Positions 33,277 to 42,977 of a stretch of DNA of 47,719 bases are shown here, one piece after another. Both the position numbers and the translations under genes were made by a program. Positions within the stretch are counted from its first letter, which is position 1. Each line of letters opens with the position of its first letter. The notes under the pieces were generated by a model. The model ran no database searches and was not told the DNA's origin. It saw only the letters and a program-made list of their open reading frames with translations. This stretch comes from Lachnospiraceae bacterium (GTDB taxonomy: Bacteria; Bacillota; Clostridia; Lachnospirales; Lachnospiraceae). The stretch lies in NCBI GenBank assembly GCA_022788085.1, contig JALEWA010000063.1, positions 1 to 47,719 on the forward strand, given 5' to 3'.

Positions 33277-35532
33277 ATGCGTGAAATTTATCATTTAAAC
33301 AAAAAATGGGCTTTTACGAAGGATGCGGACAAGGTACCGGATACCATGCCGCAAAAATGGTATTGGGTAAATCTCCCACATACCTGGAACGCAATTGATG
33401 GTCAGGATGGAGCCAATGACTATTATCGTGGCACCTGTTATTATGCAAAAGAGTTTGAAAAAAGTGAGTTACCGGTAAGTGAAATGTACTATCTGGAGAT
33501 GAACGGTGCAAATTCTTCGGCAGATGTATATTTGAATGGGGAGAAGCTGGCTCATCATGACGGTGGATATTCAACGTGGCGTATTGATATTACAAAGGCA
33601 TTAAAGGAGCATAATTTACTTGCAGTCACAGTTGATAACAGCGTAAATGATATGGTATATCCACAGAATGCAGACTTTACGTTTTATGGTGGCCTTTATC
33701 GTGATGTAAAAATAATTGCCGTTTCAAGATCACATTTTTCATTAGATTATTACGGTGGTCCCGGTATCAAGGTAACACCGGAAGTGACGGGAACAGCTGC
33801 AGATGTGGAAATAGAAGTATATCTTACGAATGCAGCGCAGGGACAGAAGCTTACTTATTCTGTAAAAGACAGGGAAGGACAGATTATTGTTGAATGCAGT
33901 CAGGATGCTGCAGCACAGGCAAAAACCCGTCTAAAAATAGAGAATGTTCATCTTTGGCATGGAAGAAAGGAGCCGTATTTATATACAGCAGAGGTTGTTC
34001 TTGTGGAAGGAGAGATGATCATTGATAAAGTAAGCACACGGTTTGGATGCCGTACCTTTGAAATAGATCCTGACAGGGGCTTTATCTTAAATGGAGAAAG
34101 TTATCCGTTACGTGGCGTATCACGTCATCAGGACAGATGGGGAATCGGTAATGCGCTTCTACCCGAACATCATAAGGAGGATATGGATTTAATCTGCGAA
34201 ATGGGAGCAACTACCATTCGCCTGGCGCATTACCAGCATGATCAGTATTTTTATGATTTGTGTGATGAGCGTGGTATGGTAGTATGGGCAGAGATTCCAT
34301 ACATTTCAGGACATATGCCAAATGGACGTGAAAATACAATTTCCCAGATGAAGGAATTAGTAATCCAGAATTATAATCATCCAAGTATTGTCGTATGGGG
34401 GTTATCCAATGAAATTACCATGTCTGGAGGTAAATCAACAGAAGATTTGCTGGCGAACCATAGAATACTAAACGACCTTGTTCATGAACTGGATAAGACA
34501 AGACCTACTGTAGTTGCTGCCGTTACCATGTGTGATATTCATGACCCTTATATTCAGATACCGGATGTCGTTTCCTATAATCACTATTTTGGCTGGTATG
34601 GTGGAGATACCTCTATGAATGGACCATGGTTTGATCATTTTCATAAGGAATTCCCTAAGATACCGATTGGAGTCAGTGAGTATGGCTGCGAGGCACTGAA
34701 CTGGCATACGTCGAATCCGGCTCAGGGCGATTATACAGAGGAATATCAGGCATATTATCATGAGGAACTGATTAAGCAGTTGTATACAAGACCATATTTA
34801 TGGGCAACCCATGTATGGAATATGTTTGATTTTGGCGCAGACGCAAGAAATGAAGGAGGCGAGAACGGGCAGAATCACAAGGGACTTGTTACCTTTGACC
34901 GAAAGTATAAAAAAGATGCCTTTTACGCATATAAGGCATGGTTGTCAGACGAACCGTTTGTACACATCTGTGGAAAGCGTTATGTGGATCGCGTTGAGGA
35001 TGAGACAAAGGTTACCGTTTATTCGAACCTTCCCGAGGTAGAGCTGTTTGTAAATGGGAAAAGTCTTGGAAAGCAGGAGAGTCGTGAACATTTCTTCTAC
35101 TTTCAGGTGCCAAATAAGGGAGAAAGTGTGCTAAAAGCAATTGCAGGAAACTGTGAAGACGAGAGCTGTATCAGGAAAGTTGTTGTATTCAACGAGGATT
35201 ACCGGCTTAAGGAAAAAGGAGCTGTTCTTAACTGGTTTGATATTAAGGAAAGAGAAGGCTACTATTCCTTAAATGATAAACTTGGCGATATTATGAAGTC
35301 GAAGGAGGGCAAGGAGCTGATTCTTAGCATTTTTAAGAGCATGGGACAAGGCTCGAAGGAAGGTGAGGGAGCTTTTTCCATTTCAGAAGAGAATATGGGC
35401 AGCTTTATGCAGATGATGGGAAGCTTTACTGTAATCCGTATGATCAATACCTTTGGGGCAATCAGCTCTTCCATGACCAAAGAGCAGATGCTGGAGCTGA
35501 ATGACAGATTGAATCAGATAAAGAAGGCTTAA
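33277..35532 (+). CDS. GH2 glycosidase, probable beta-glucuronidase
   Basis: 751-residue intracellular GH2 enzyme without signal peptide: sugar-binding jelly roll (~1-170), Ig-like domain (~175-265) and TIM barrel (~270-590). The acid/base Glu is in WGLSNEITM and the nucleophile Glu in GVSEYGCEA. An N-x-K motif (QNHKG) matches the glucuronic-acid-recognising N-K pair of beta-glucuronidases, but beta-galactosidases of this subgroup can carry it too. Adjacent uxuA and uxuB favour a glucuronide substrate. After ~residue 600 come an Ig-like piece and an ~80-residue helical, Met-rich tail (VIRMINTFGAISS, EQMLELNDRLNQIKKA) not needed for GH2 catalysis. GGAGG is 7 nt from ATG 33277, so ATG 33271 is rejected. 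Confidence 0.85.
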   Translation: MREIYHLNKKWAFTKDADKVPDTMPQKWYWVNLPHTWNAIDGQDGANDYYRGTCYYAKEFEKSELPVSEMYYLEMNGANSSADVYLNGEKLAHHDGGYSTWRIDITKALKEHNLLAVTVDNSVNDMVYPQNADFTFYGGLYRDVKIIAVSRSHFSLDYYGGPGIKVTPEVTGTAADVEIEVYLTNAAQGQKLTYSVKDREGQIIVECSQDAAAQAKTRLKIENVHLWHGRKEPYLYTAEVVLVEGEMIIDKVSTRFGCRTFEIDPDRGFILNGESYPLRGVSRHQDRWGIGNALLPEHHKEDMDLICEMGATTIRLAHYQHDQYFYDLCDERGMVVWAEIPYISGHMPNGRENTISQMKELVIQNYNHPSIVVWGLSNEITMSGGKSTEDLLANHRILNDLVHELDKTRPTVVAAVTMCDIHDPYIQIPDVVSYNHYFGWYGGDTSMNGPWFDHFHKEFPKIPIGVSEYGCEALNWHTSNPAQGDYTEEYQAYYHEELIKQLYTRPYLWATHVWNMFDFGADARNEGGENGQNHKGLVTFDRKYKKDAFYAYKAWLSDEPFVHICGKRYVDRVEDETKVTVYSNLPEVELFVNGKSLGKQESREHFFYFQVPNKGESVLKAIAGNCEDESCIRKVVVFNEDYRLKEKGAVLNWFDIKEREGYYSLNDKLGDIMKSKEGKELILSIFKSMGQGSKEGEGAFSISEENMGSFMQMMGSFTVIRMINTFGAISSSMTKEQMLELNDRLNQIKKA

Positions 35533-35555
35533 AAGGGAAGGAGTAAAAACAGACT

Positions 35556-36626
35556 ATGGAAATGACATTCCGATGGTACGGAGCCAAGTTTGATACGGTT
35601 ACACTAAAGCAGATTCGTCAGATTCCCGGAGTGACGGGAGTTATTACAACACTGTATGATGCGGCACCGGGAGAGGTGTGGAGCAGAGAACGTATTCGGG
35701 CTATGAAGGAAGAAGTAGAGGCAGCAGGGCTTCATATTTCCGGAATAGAGAGTGTAAATATTCATGATGCCATTAAGACAGGAGCTCCTGAACGTGAGCA
35801 GTATATAGAGAATTATATAGAAACCTTAAGGAACCTTGGTGAAGAGGATATTCATATGGTATGTTATAATTTCATGCCTGTATTTGACTGGACACGTACG
35901 GAGCTTGCGCGTGTAAGACCGGATGGTTCCACAGTCCTTGCTTATACACAGGAGGCAGTGGATTCGATTGATCCGGAAAAGATGTTTGAATCGATTGCAG
36001 GCGATATGAATGGAACCATTATGCCGGGCTGGGAACCGGAGCGTATGGAGCATGTAAAAGAACTGTTTGCCATGTATCAGGATGTCGATGATGAGAAGTT
36101 ATTCGAAAACTTAAAATATTTCCTCGAAAAAATCATGCCGGTATGTGATAAATATGATATAAACATGGCAATCCACCCGGATGATCCGGCATGGAGCGTG
36201 TTCGGACTGCCACGAATCATTACGAATAAGCAGAACATTCTCCGTATGATAAATATGGTGGATAATCCACACAATGGAGTTACCTTCTGTACCGGTTCCT
36301 ATGGAACAAATCTTGGAAATGATCTGCCGGATATGATTCATGCTTTAAAGGGAAGAATTCATTTTGCGCATGTCCGTAACCTGAAATTCAATTCTCCGAC
36401 AGATTTTGAAGAAGCAGCACATCTGTCTTCTGACGGAAGCTTTGATATGTATGAGATTATGAAAGCATTATATGACTCCGGTTTTGATGGACCGATTCGT
36501 CCAGACCACGGAAGAATGATATGGGATGAAGTGGCTATGCCGGGATACGGCTTGTATGACAGGGCGCTTGGAGCTACGTATCTGAATGGACTTTGGGAAG
36601 CGATTACAAAAAGCAGCTCGAAATAG
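35556..36626 (+). CDS. uxuA: D-mannonate dehydratase
   Basis: 356-residue TIM-barrel enzyme that dehydrates D-mannonate to 2-keto-3-deoxygluconate in hexuronate breakdown. FRWYGAKFDTVTLKQIRQIP at the start, HPDDPAWSVFGLPRI, CTGSYGTNLGNDLPDM and HFAHVRNLK supply the metal and substrate residues typical of UxuA. Length is normal (about 350-390). AAGGAG is 12 nt before ATG 35556, a slightly long spacing; the next in-frame ATG is 6 nt further on. It is 23 bp after the GH2 gene and 13 bp before the uxuB start. Confidence 0.95.
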   Translation: MEMTFRWYGAKFDTVTLKQIRQIPGVTGVITTLYDAAPGEVWSRERIRAMKEEVEAAGLHISGIESVNIHDAIKTGAPEREQYIENYIETLRNLGEEDIHMVCYNFMPVFDWTRTELARVRPDGSTVLAYTQEAVDSIDPEKMFESIAGDMNGTIMPGWEPERMEHVKELFAMYQDVDDEKLFENLKYFLEKIMPVCDKYDINMAIHPDDPAWSVFGLPRIITNKQNILRMINMVDNPHNGVTFCTGSYGTNLGNDLPDMIHALKGRIHFAHVRNLKFNSPTDFEEAAHLSSDGSFDMYEIMKALYDSGFDGPIRPDHGRMIWDEVAMPGYGLYDRALGATYLNGLWEAITKSSSK

Positions 36627-36639
36627 GAGGTATGTGTTC

Positions 36640-38232
36640 GTGAAGTTATGCGAGGAAGGATTAAAGAATGTAAAAGAATGGGAAGAGAAAGGATATCAGC
36701 TTCCACAATATGACCGTAAAAAGGTAATGGAGGCAACAAGGGAAAATCCCTTTTGGATTCATTTTGGAGCCGGTAACATTTTCCGTGCATTTCAGGCAAA
36801 TGTAGTACAGAATTTACTAAATAATGGTGAGTTGGACCGGGGGCTGATAGTGGTAGAGGGATACGATTATGAAATTATTGAGAAGATGTACCGGCCACAT
36901 GATGATTATTCTCTTTTCGTAACCTTAAAGGCAGATGGGACATTGGAAAAGACGGTGATTGGAAGCATTATGGAATCCTGTATTCTTGATTCGGAAAATG
37001 AAGCAGAATTTGGAAGGCTTCGGGAAATCTTTTGCAAGGATTCCCTGCAGATAGCCTCTTTTACCATAACGGAAAAGGGTTATAGCCTGACTACGGCATT
37101 GGATGATGATTTTAAGGCCGGGCCGAATAAACCGAAAAGCTATTTGGGAAAGGTGGTATCCCTGCTTTATGCCAGATTTCAAGCCGGAGGTAAGCCGATT
37201 GCAATGGTCAGCATGGATAACTGTTCCCATAATGGAGACAGACTGTATGAGGCAGTCAATACCTTTGCAGTAAAATGGCATGAGAATGGATTGGTAGAGA
37301 AAGAATTTGTTGATTATGTGAATGCAAAGGATAAGGTTTCTTTTCCATGGACCATGATAGACAAGATTACACCGCGTCCGGATGCATCGGTAGAGGCAAT
37401 CTTGAAACAGGATGGCTTGGAAGCCCTTGAGCCGGTTATTACGTCAAAGAACACTTATGTGGCACCATTTGTGAACGCAGAGGAATGTGAATATCTTGTT
37501 ATCGAAGACGATTTCCCAAACGGCAGACCGAAACTGGAAAAAGGCGGACTCATGTTTACGAAACGTGAAACGGTGGATCAGGTTGAGAAGATGAAGGTAT
37601 GTACCTGTCTGAATCCACTTCATACAACATTGGCAATATTTGGCTGTTTACTTGGATTTGAGAAAATATCAGATGAAATGAAGGATAATGAGCTGAAAAG
37701 ACTTGTGGAAATCATTGGCTATGACGAAGGCCTTCCTGTTGTAGTGAATCCGGGTATCATGAATCCGAAGGAGTTTCTTGATACTGTCTTGCAGGTTCGG
37801 ATTCCGAATCCTTTTATGCCTGATACACCACAACGTATTGCGACAGATACTTCACAGAAGCTTGCAATCCGGTTTGGGGAAACGATAAAAGCATACAAGG
37901 CCTCTGATTGTCTCGATGTCAGCGAATTAGATATGATTCCTCTTGTGCTTGCAGGATGGCTTCGTTATCTGATGGCAGTCGACGATAAAGGGAGGAACTT
38001 TACTCTTAGCCCCGATCCATTATTGGATAGCATATGCCCTCATGTGTCCGAAATCAGACTTGGAGAGAATGGGCAGGCAGAAAATGCGATAGAACCGTTA
38101 TTGAAAAATAAGGATATTTTTGGTGTCGATTTAGTAAGAGTCGGACTGTCCGGAAAGATATGTCGATATTTTGAAGAAATGACAGCGGGCGTAGGCGCAG
38201 TTCGTGCAACCCTAAAGAAATATGTGAAGTAA
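36640..38232 (+). CDS. uxuB: fructuronate reductase / mannonate oxidoreductase
   Basis: 530-residue polyol dehydrogenase family enzyme that interconverts fructuronate and mannonate with NADH. IHFGAGNIFRAFQANVVQ near the N-terminus is the nucleotide-binding region; MVSMDNCSHNGDRLYEAVNTF and FPWTMIDKITPRPD are the family signatures. AGGAGG overlapping the uxuA stop is 9 nt before a GTG start at 36640, so the earlier ATG at 36586 inside uxuA is not used. Together with uxuA it supplies the middle of the hexuronate path; the uronate isomerase is not in the window. Confidence 0.93.
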   Translation: MKLCEEGLKNVKEWEEKGYQLPQYDRKKVMEATRENPFWIHFGAGNIFRAFQANVVQNLLNNGELDRGLIVVEGYDYEIIEKMYRPHDDYSLFVTLKADGTLEKTVIGSIMESCILDSENEAEFGRLREIFCKDSLQIASFTITEKGYSLTTALDDDFKAGPNKPKSYLGKVVSLLYARFQAGGKPIAMVSMDNCSHNGDRLYEAVNTFAVKWHENGLVEKEFVDYVNAKDKVSFPWTMIDKITPRPDASVEAILKQDGLEALEPVITSKNTYVAPFVNAEECEYLVIEDDFPNGRPKLEKGGLMFTKRETVDQVEKMKVCTCLNPLHTTLAIFGCLLGFEKISDEMKDNELKRLVEIIGYDEGLPVVVNPGIMNPKEFLDTVLQVRIPNPFMPDTPQRIATDTSQKLAIRFGETIKAYKASDCLDVSELDMIPLVLAGWLRYLMAVDDKGRNFTLSPDPLLDSICPHVSEIRLGENGQAENAIEPLLKNKDIFGVDLVRVGLSGKICRYFEEMTAGVGAVRATLKKYVK

Positions 38233-38244
38233 CTCCTAATAAAG

Positions 38245-38286
38245 TTGTCCTATTCGAGACATACTATCGAATAGGACAATTTTTTT
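38245..38286 (+). terminator. hairpin terminator against transporter RBS
   Basis: Perfect 12-bp stem (38245-38256 with 38268-38279) followed by seven T's (38280-38286). The ribosome binding site of the transporter follows at once and its ATG is 13 nt after the T-run. Probable operon attenuator that lowers transporter expression relative to uxuB. Confidence 0.9.
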
Positions 38287-38298
38287 AGGAGGCTTAAA

Positions 38299-39684
38299 AT
38301 GAAAACAGGAGAAACAACAAAGCCTTTTGGCATGAGAGATAAGCTTGGATATATGTTTGGAAATTTCGGAAATGACTTTACCTTCATTTTGTCCAGCATG
38401 ATATTGATGAAGTTCTATTCGGATGTTATGGGAGTTCCGGTCGGAATCATCGGTACGATGATGATGGCAGCGCGCTTTGTAGATGCCTTTACAGATGTTG
38501 CAATGGGGCAGATTGTCGATAGAAGCAGACCAGGAAAAAAGGGAAAATTCATTGAGTGGATTCTATGGATGTGCGGACCGGTATCTGTTGCATCTTTCCT
38601 GATGTATGCAAGCTGGTTTCGTGATATGTCTCTTGGTTTTAAGATATTCTGGATGTTTCTGACGTATTTACTCTGGGGAAGCGTTTTTTACACAAGTATT
38701 AATATCCCATATGGTTCTATGGCTTCTGCAGTTTCTGAGGAATCAAAGGATCGCGCACAATTATCGAACTGGAGAACGATAGGCTCTGCACTTGCCGGAA
38801 CGGTGATTGGTGTAGTGCTTCCTTTAGTGGTTTATTATACAGACGAAAATGGTAATAGTGTTCTTTCCGGTACAAAGACAATGATAGCGGCATTATTATG
38901 CTCCATTGGGGCTGTTATTTGCTATATTTTGTGTTATTTTCTTGTGACGGAGCGTGTAAAGGTAGAACGAAAGACAGAAGCCTTTGACCTTGGTAAATTA
39001 CTTTCCGGTCTGATTCATAATAGGGCATTGATAGGTATTGTTGTAGCTTCTATCTGCATGCTTTTGGTGCAGTTATCATTGTCTACCATGATAACCTATG
39101 TATTTCCTAATTATTTTAGAAATACACAGGCACAGGCTGCGACGGGGATTGTAGGTCTGGTGATTACCCTGATCTGTGCAGGATTTACGGTAAGGATGTC
39201 TGAAAAATACGGCAGAAAGGAGCTTGCTATTCTTTCTGCCATATTTGGAGCAGTTGTTTTCTCGGTAGCATTTTTTTGGCATACGACCAATGCATGGGTA
39301 TTTGTAGGGATTTATGCGGTTTCTTATATAGGTCTTGCTATCTTTAATCTGATTTGTTGGGCAATGATTACGGATGTCATAGATGATACACAGGTACAGA
39401 CAGGAGAACGTTCAGACGGAACAATTTATGCGGTATATTCCTTTTCGAGAAAGCTTGGACAGGCGGCATCCTCCGGAGTGACCGGAATGCTCCTTTCTAT
39501 GATAGGGTATACGCAGGCAACGGCATTTGATCCGGAGGTCACAACCGGTATCTACAATCTGACTTGCCTTGTGCCGGCAATTGGATATGCGCTGCTTGCT
39601 GTTGTTCTATATTTATTCTATCCCCTTAACAAAGAAAGAGTAGAGAAAAATATAAAGCAGCTTGCGAAAAAACAAGAGAAATAA
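38299..39684 (+). CDS. GPH-family glycoside/hexuronide transporter
   Basis: 461-residue secondary transporter of the glycoside-pentoside-hexuronide:cation (MelB-like) family with about 12 membrane helices. FGMRDKLGYMFGNFGNDF at the N-terminus and the loop DRSRPGKKGKFIEWILW are characteristic, as is GERSDGTIYAVYSFSRKLGQ in the second half. It is most likely an Na+- or H+-coupled importer of a glucuronide or hexuronate, by its place after uxuB. AGGAGG is 7 nt before ATG 38299. Its transcription appears to depend on read-through of the strong terminator just before it. Confidence 0.92.
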   Translation: MKTGETTKPFGMRDKLGYMFGNFGNDFTFILSSMILMKFYSDVMGVPVGIIGTMMMAARFVDAFTDVAMGQIVDRSRPGKKGKFIEWILWMCGPVSVASFLMYASWFRDMSLGFKIFWMFLTYLLWGSVFYTSINIPYGSMASAVSEESKDRAQLSNWRTIGSALAGTVIGVVLPLVVYYTDENGNSVLSGTKTMIAALLCSIGAVICYILCYFLVTERVKVERKTEAFDLGKLLSGLIHNRALIGIVVASICMLLVQLSLSTMITYVFPNYFRNTQAQAATGIVGLVITLICAGFTVRMSEKYGRKELAILSAIFGAVVFSVAFFWHTTNAWVFVGIYAVSYIGLAIFNLICWAMITDVIDDTQVQTGERSDGTIYAVYSFSRKLGQAASSGVTGMLLSMIGYTQATAFDPEVTTGIYNLTCLVPAIGYALLAVVLYLFYPLNKERVEKNIKQLAKKQEK

Positions 39685-39772
39685 ATTGTGTAAAACATAT
39701 TGACAAACACAGGAGAAAAGTAAGACAATAATAAGTAAGATATATTATTGTTCAGAAAGAGAGGGACAAAAG

Positions 39773-41173
39773 ATGGCATTTATCAAGAAAAATACAGAAC
39801 TGATTGACTCTGTTGCAGAGCTGAAGGAGGCAGATTATTCAAAGAATCCCAAACTTGGAGATATTTATAAGCGTTTGTTAAAAGGGAGAAAGCAGTTTGA
39901 AGTAGTAATGGATAAGGATATATCGGCAGTTATGCAGATAAGCTCCCTTGACCTTGCTTTAAAGCAACAGACAGACGAGCTGGTAAATATTTCTAACGAG
40001 GTAGCAGATTCCACAGAGATTATACAAAAGGCGTCAGAGGACTCTTCTTTGGTAGCAGAACAGGTGAATGGTCAGCATGAGGACTTGACAAGAACCATTA
40101 TTCAGGCAGCAGAAGACACCAGTGAAGTGCATAAAAAGATAGAGGCTGGTCAGAATGAGCTCTCTGTTATTAAGGAGCTTTCGACGAATACAATCCGGGA
40201 TTCCAGAGAGATGCAGAAGGATATGGATGCATTACTGGATGTTCTTGAGCATATGAACGAAGTGATTTCCGGTATAAATTCCATTTCTTCCCAGACGAAC
40301 TTGTTAGCTCTAAATGCTTCCATTGAAGCGGCAAGAGCAGGAGAAGCCGGAAAGGGATTTGCAGTTGTAGCTGATGAGATTCGCCAGTTGGCAGAGGAAA
40401 CGCAGAAGCTGACAGCTAATATGGGTGCGTTCGTAGAAAAAATTAAAGAGGCCTCACAAAAAAGCGCAAAGAGTGTTACAGCAACAATTGATGCGTTGGG
40501 AACGGTAACGGAAAAAATTGGAAATGTATGGGAAATCAATGATGAAAACCAGCAGCATGTTTCCAGAGTGAATGATTCCATCAGTTCACTTGCTGCAGTC
40601 AGCGAGGAAATCAGCAGCTCTATGGTTGAACTGGAAAGCCAGACGGTCAGCATTAAGGATCAATGTATGCAGTTGAATGAAAGCACACAGCATCTGCGTA
40701 AGGTAAGTAAGAAGATGAAGGAAGTAACAGCACCGGTTCCTGAAATCGAAAAACTGCTTGATGAAGCCGGAAAGCAGCTTGGTGATATGACAGACGATGC
40801 TTTCTTCCGTATGGAGTATACAGAATTTGCAAAATATATTGATAAGGCAATCAAAGCTCATCAGCTATGGCTTGAGAACCTCAAGAAAATGGTGGATAGT
40901 CGTTCTCTTCAGCCATTACAGCTTGATGCAACGAAGTGCGGTTTCGGGCATTTCTATTATTCCATGACGCCAAAGACACCGGAAATCCGCGAGATATGGG
41001 TCGAAATTGAGTCAAAGCATAAGAAATTCCACGAATACGGAAAGTATGTAAAGGATGCAATTCTGAGAGAGGATTATGCAACTGCCCAGAAGCAGTATCA
41101 GGAAGCAGAAGCGGCTTCCAAGGAATTGATCACAAAGTTCCAGAAAATGGAAGACATTGCTCTTCATAAATAG
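39773..41173 (+). CDS. soluble chemoreceptor with CZB zinc-binding domain
   Basis: 466-residue chemotaxis receptor with no membrane segment or HAMP domain. Residues ~60-310 are a coiled-coil signalling domain with the full tip [16 protein letters not shown] and [15 protein letters not shown]. Residues ~355-455 form a chemoreceptor zinc-binding (CZB) domain with His in [11 protein letters not shown], Cys in [10 protein letters not shown] and the HxxxH of [10 protein letters not shown]. Characterised CZB receptors respond to zinc or hypochlorous acid through the Zn-Cys site. It follows the transporter by 88 bp. TTGACA at about 39699 with a weak GACAAT 18 bp on may be its promoter. It has its own terminator. 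Confidence 0.92.
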   Translation: MAFIKKNTELIDSVAELKEADYSKNPKLGDIYKRLLKGRKQFEVVMDKDISAVMQISSLDLALKQQTDELVNISNEVADSTEIIQKASEDSSLVAEQVNGQHEDLTRTIIQAAEDTSEVHKKIEAGQNELSVIKELSTNTIRDSREMQKDMDALLDVLEHMNEVISGINSISSQTNLLALNASIEAARAGEAGKGFAVVADEIRQLAEETQKLTANMGAFVEKIKEASQKSAKSVTATIDALGTVTEKIGNVWEINDENQQHVSRVNDSISSLAAVSEEISSSMVELESQTVSIKDQCMQLNESTQHLRKVSKKMKEVTAPVPEIEKLLDEAGKQLGDMTDDAFFRMEYTEFAKYIDKAIKAHQLWLENLKKMVDSRSLQPLQLDATKCGFGHFYYSMTPKTPEIREIWVEIESKHKKFHEYGKYVKDAILREDYATAQKQYQEAEAASKELITKFQKMEDIALHK

Positions 41174-41194
41174 AATAAATATAATAAACAGTAC

Positions 41195-41226
41195 AAAAGC
41201 TGTCGCTTTTATAGCGGCAGCTTTTT
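41195..41226 (+). terminator. terminator after CZB receptor
   Basis: AAAAGCTGTCGC (41195-41206) with GCGGCAGCTTTT (41214-41225), one G-U pair, plus T's. Confidence 0.9.
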
Positions 41227-41296
41227 GCGCTGACATTACATGTATATAGTAGAGCATGGGAAGGACACAGAAATTCCTTCGTTTGTTATGATTTTT

Positions 41297-41324
41297 TTCA
41301 CAATTTAGTTGTAGGATATATGAT
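41297..41324 (+). promoter_or_regulatory. promoter of lipoprotein gene
   Basis: TTCACA (41297-41302), a 16-bp spacer and TATGAT (41319-41324), 45 bp upstream of the start. Confidence 0.55.
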
Positions 41325-41368
41325 AGGAAAAGAAGTGAGAGATAGTTCTATCAAACAAGGAGGAAAGT

Positions 41369-42907
41369 ATGATAAGAAGAAGTTTATCGATAGCAGCTGT
41401 GATGATGTCAGCAGTATTTGCGATGACAGCATGTGGGCAGGAAACTTCGCAGGCTGTGACGCAGGAAGAAAAACAGAGTGAAACAGAGGTGCAGACGGAA
41501 CAGGGACAGGACAATGAAACAGCTTCGGATGCATCTGATGAATCAAAATATGAGGATGCGGTACAAATTACATTATCCGATGAAGCAATAACCGTAAATG
41601 GGAAAGAGGCTGTAACAGAAGCTTCCGATACAGGGGCAGTATATATAAGTCATGATATTATTTATTATGAAGATAAGGATCAGTATGAAAGTGGTAATCC
41701 ATATGGTGAAGGAACGGATGATGACAAGCATTCTGCCGAAGAAGCAGCAGCTCATACCGTTGTCAATATTACACAACCGGGAACTTACCATATAACCGGT
41801 AAGCTCTCAGTAGGACAGATTTTTGTAAATGTTGGTGAGGAAGAAGAGGATAAGGTCACGTTAATCCTGGATGGTGTAGACATTACCTGTACGGTTGCAC
41901 CTGCAGTTATGTTCTACGAGGTATATGAATGTGATACAGATGCTTCCGAAGAGAATGCAAGCTATGAGGTTGATACAACAAATGCAGGAGCAAAGGTTGT
42001 TATTGCAGACGGTTCTGTAAATAATATATCCGGCTCTTATGTAGCACGTATCTATAAGGATAATGATGAAGAAAAGAAGCTTCATAAATACGATGGCGCT
42101 TTTTATTCCAAAATGAGTATGGAAATTACAGGTGAAGAACAGGGGGATGGCATTCTTAATATTATTGCTGCAAATGAAGGATTGGATACAGAAATGCATC
42201 TGACAATTAATGGTGGAAACATTAACATTAATTCTATGAATGATGGTATTAATGTGAATGAGGATGGCATCAGTGTTTGTACAATCAATGGTGGCAATCT
42301 GAATGTTCAGTCTATTGATGGAGAAGAAGGCGATGGCATTGATTCTAATGGATGGCTGGTTATAAACGGCGGAAATGTGTATGCCTCTTCCAATCCAAAG
42401 AGCCAGGATGCAGGTATTGATTCTGATATGGGAATCTATATCAATGGCGGAACAGTCATAGCCTGTGGCAATATGTACGATAATATTGAGGAAGCTTCAT
42501 CAGCAAACACAATGGTATTGCAATTTACAGACAGTGCTAAGGGAAAGCTTGTGATTAAGGATGAGAGTGATGCAGAGGTTCTATCCTTTGACTGTATAGC
42601 AGATTATTCGAATGTTGTTATTTCATCTGATGCATTGTCAGAAGGAACTTATCATGTATATAAGGATGAAAAACAGCTTTCCTATACAGGAACCATGATG
42701 GGAAAGGGTGGCAGACCGGCAATGGCAGAAGGCGAGAGAACTGAAAGACCGGAAGGTGAAGTACCACAGAACTTTGATAGTGAAAGACCTCAAATGGCAG
42801 ATGGTGAAAATGCTTTCGATAAGGGAATGCCGGAAACGAGAGGAGAGAAGAACTCAGATTTTGTAATACAAAAAGGTGTTAACTTATTTGGCGGAGTGAC
42901 GGAATAA
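41369..42907 (+). CDS. Cthe_2159-like carbohydrate-binding lipoprotein
   Basis: 512-residue exported lipoprotein. The signal peptide ends in the lipobox MTAC with Cys22 as lipid anchor, followed by a Gln/Glu-rich linker to ~60. The middle (~150-400) is a repeating beta-helix with INGGN turns (LTINGGNININ, CTINGGNLNVQ, LVINGGNVYASS, YINGGTVIACG) and Asp-rich loops likely to bind Ca2+. This matches the carbohydrate-binding family of Cthe_2159, whose founder binds cellulose and polygalacturonate. A low-complexity C-terminal tail (EGERTERPEGEVPQNFDSER) follows. GGAGG ~6 nt upstream sets the ATG. A role in holding acidic polysaccharide at the cell surface would suit the uronate locus upstream, but that is inference. 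Confidence 0.85.
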   Translation: MIRRSLSIAAVMMSAVFAMTACGQETSQAVTQEEKQSETEVQTEQGQDNETASDASDESKYEDAVQITLSDEAITVNGKEAVTEASDTGAVYISHDIIYYEDKDQYESGNPYGEGTDDDKHSAEEAAAHTVVNITQPGTYHITGKLSVGQIFVNVGEEEEDKVTLILDGVDITCTVAPAVMFYEVYECDTDASEENASYEVDTTNAGAKVVIADGSVNNISGSYVARIYKDNDEEKKLHKYDGAFYSKMSMEITGEEQGDGILNIIAANEGLDTEMHLTINGGNININSMNDGINVNEDGISVCTINGGNLNVQSIDGEEGDGIDSNGWLVINGGNVYASSNPKSQDAGIDSDMGIYINGGTVIACGNMYDNIEEASSANTMVLQFTDSAKGKLVIKDESDAEVLSFDCIADYSNVVISSDALSEGTYHVYKDEKQLSYTGTMMGKGGRPAMAEGERTERPEGEVPQNFDSERPQMADGENAFDKGMPETRGEKNSDFVIQKGVNLFGGVTE

Positions 42908-42926
42908 GTTTTAACATGAAATAAAT

Positions 42927-42976
42927 AAGCAGGACTAAATGGTATGTATCAAAAGCCTTTTGGTTCTGCTTTTTTG
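42927..42976 (+). terminator. terminator after lipoprotein gene
   Basis: AAGCAGGAC (42927-42935) pairs with GTTCTGCTT (42963-42971, one G-U pair) with an inner AAAA-TTTT hairpin and a T-run to 42975. Confidence 0.75.
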
Positions 42977-42977
42977 T

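Noticed and set aside
40150-40653. 167-residue reverse-strand frame
   Set aside because: Antisense to the regular coiled coil of the CZB receptor; an expected by-product of its codon pattern.
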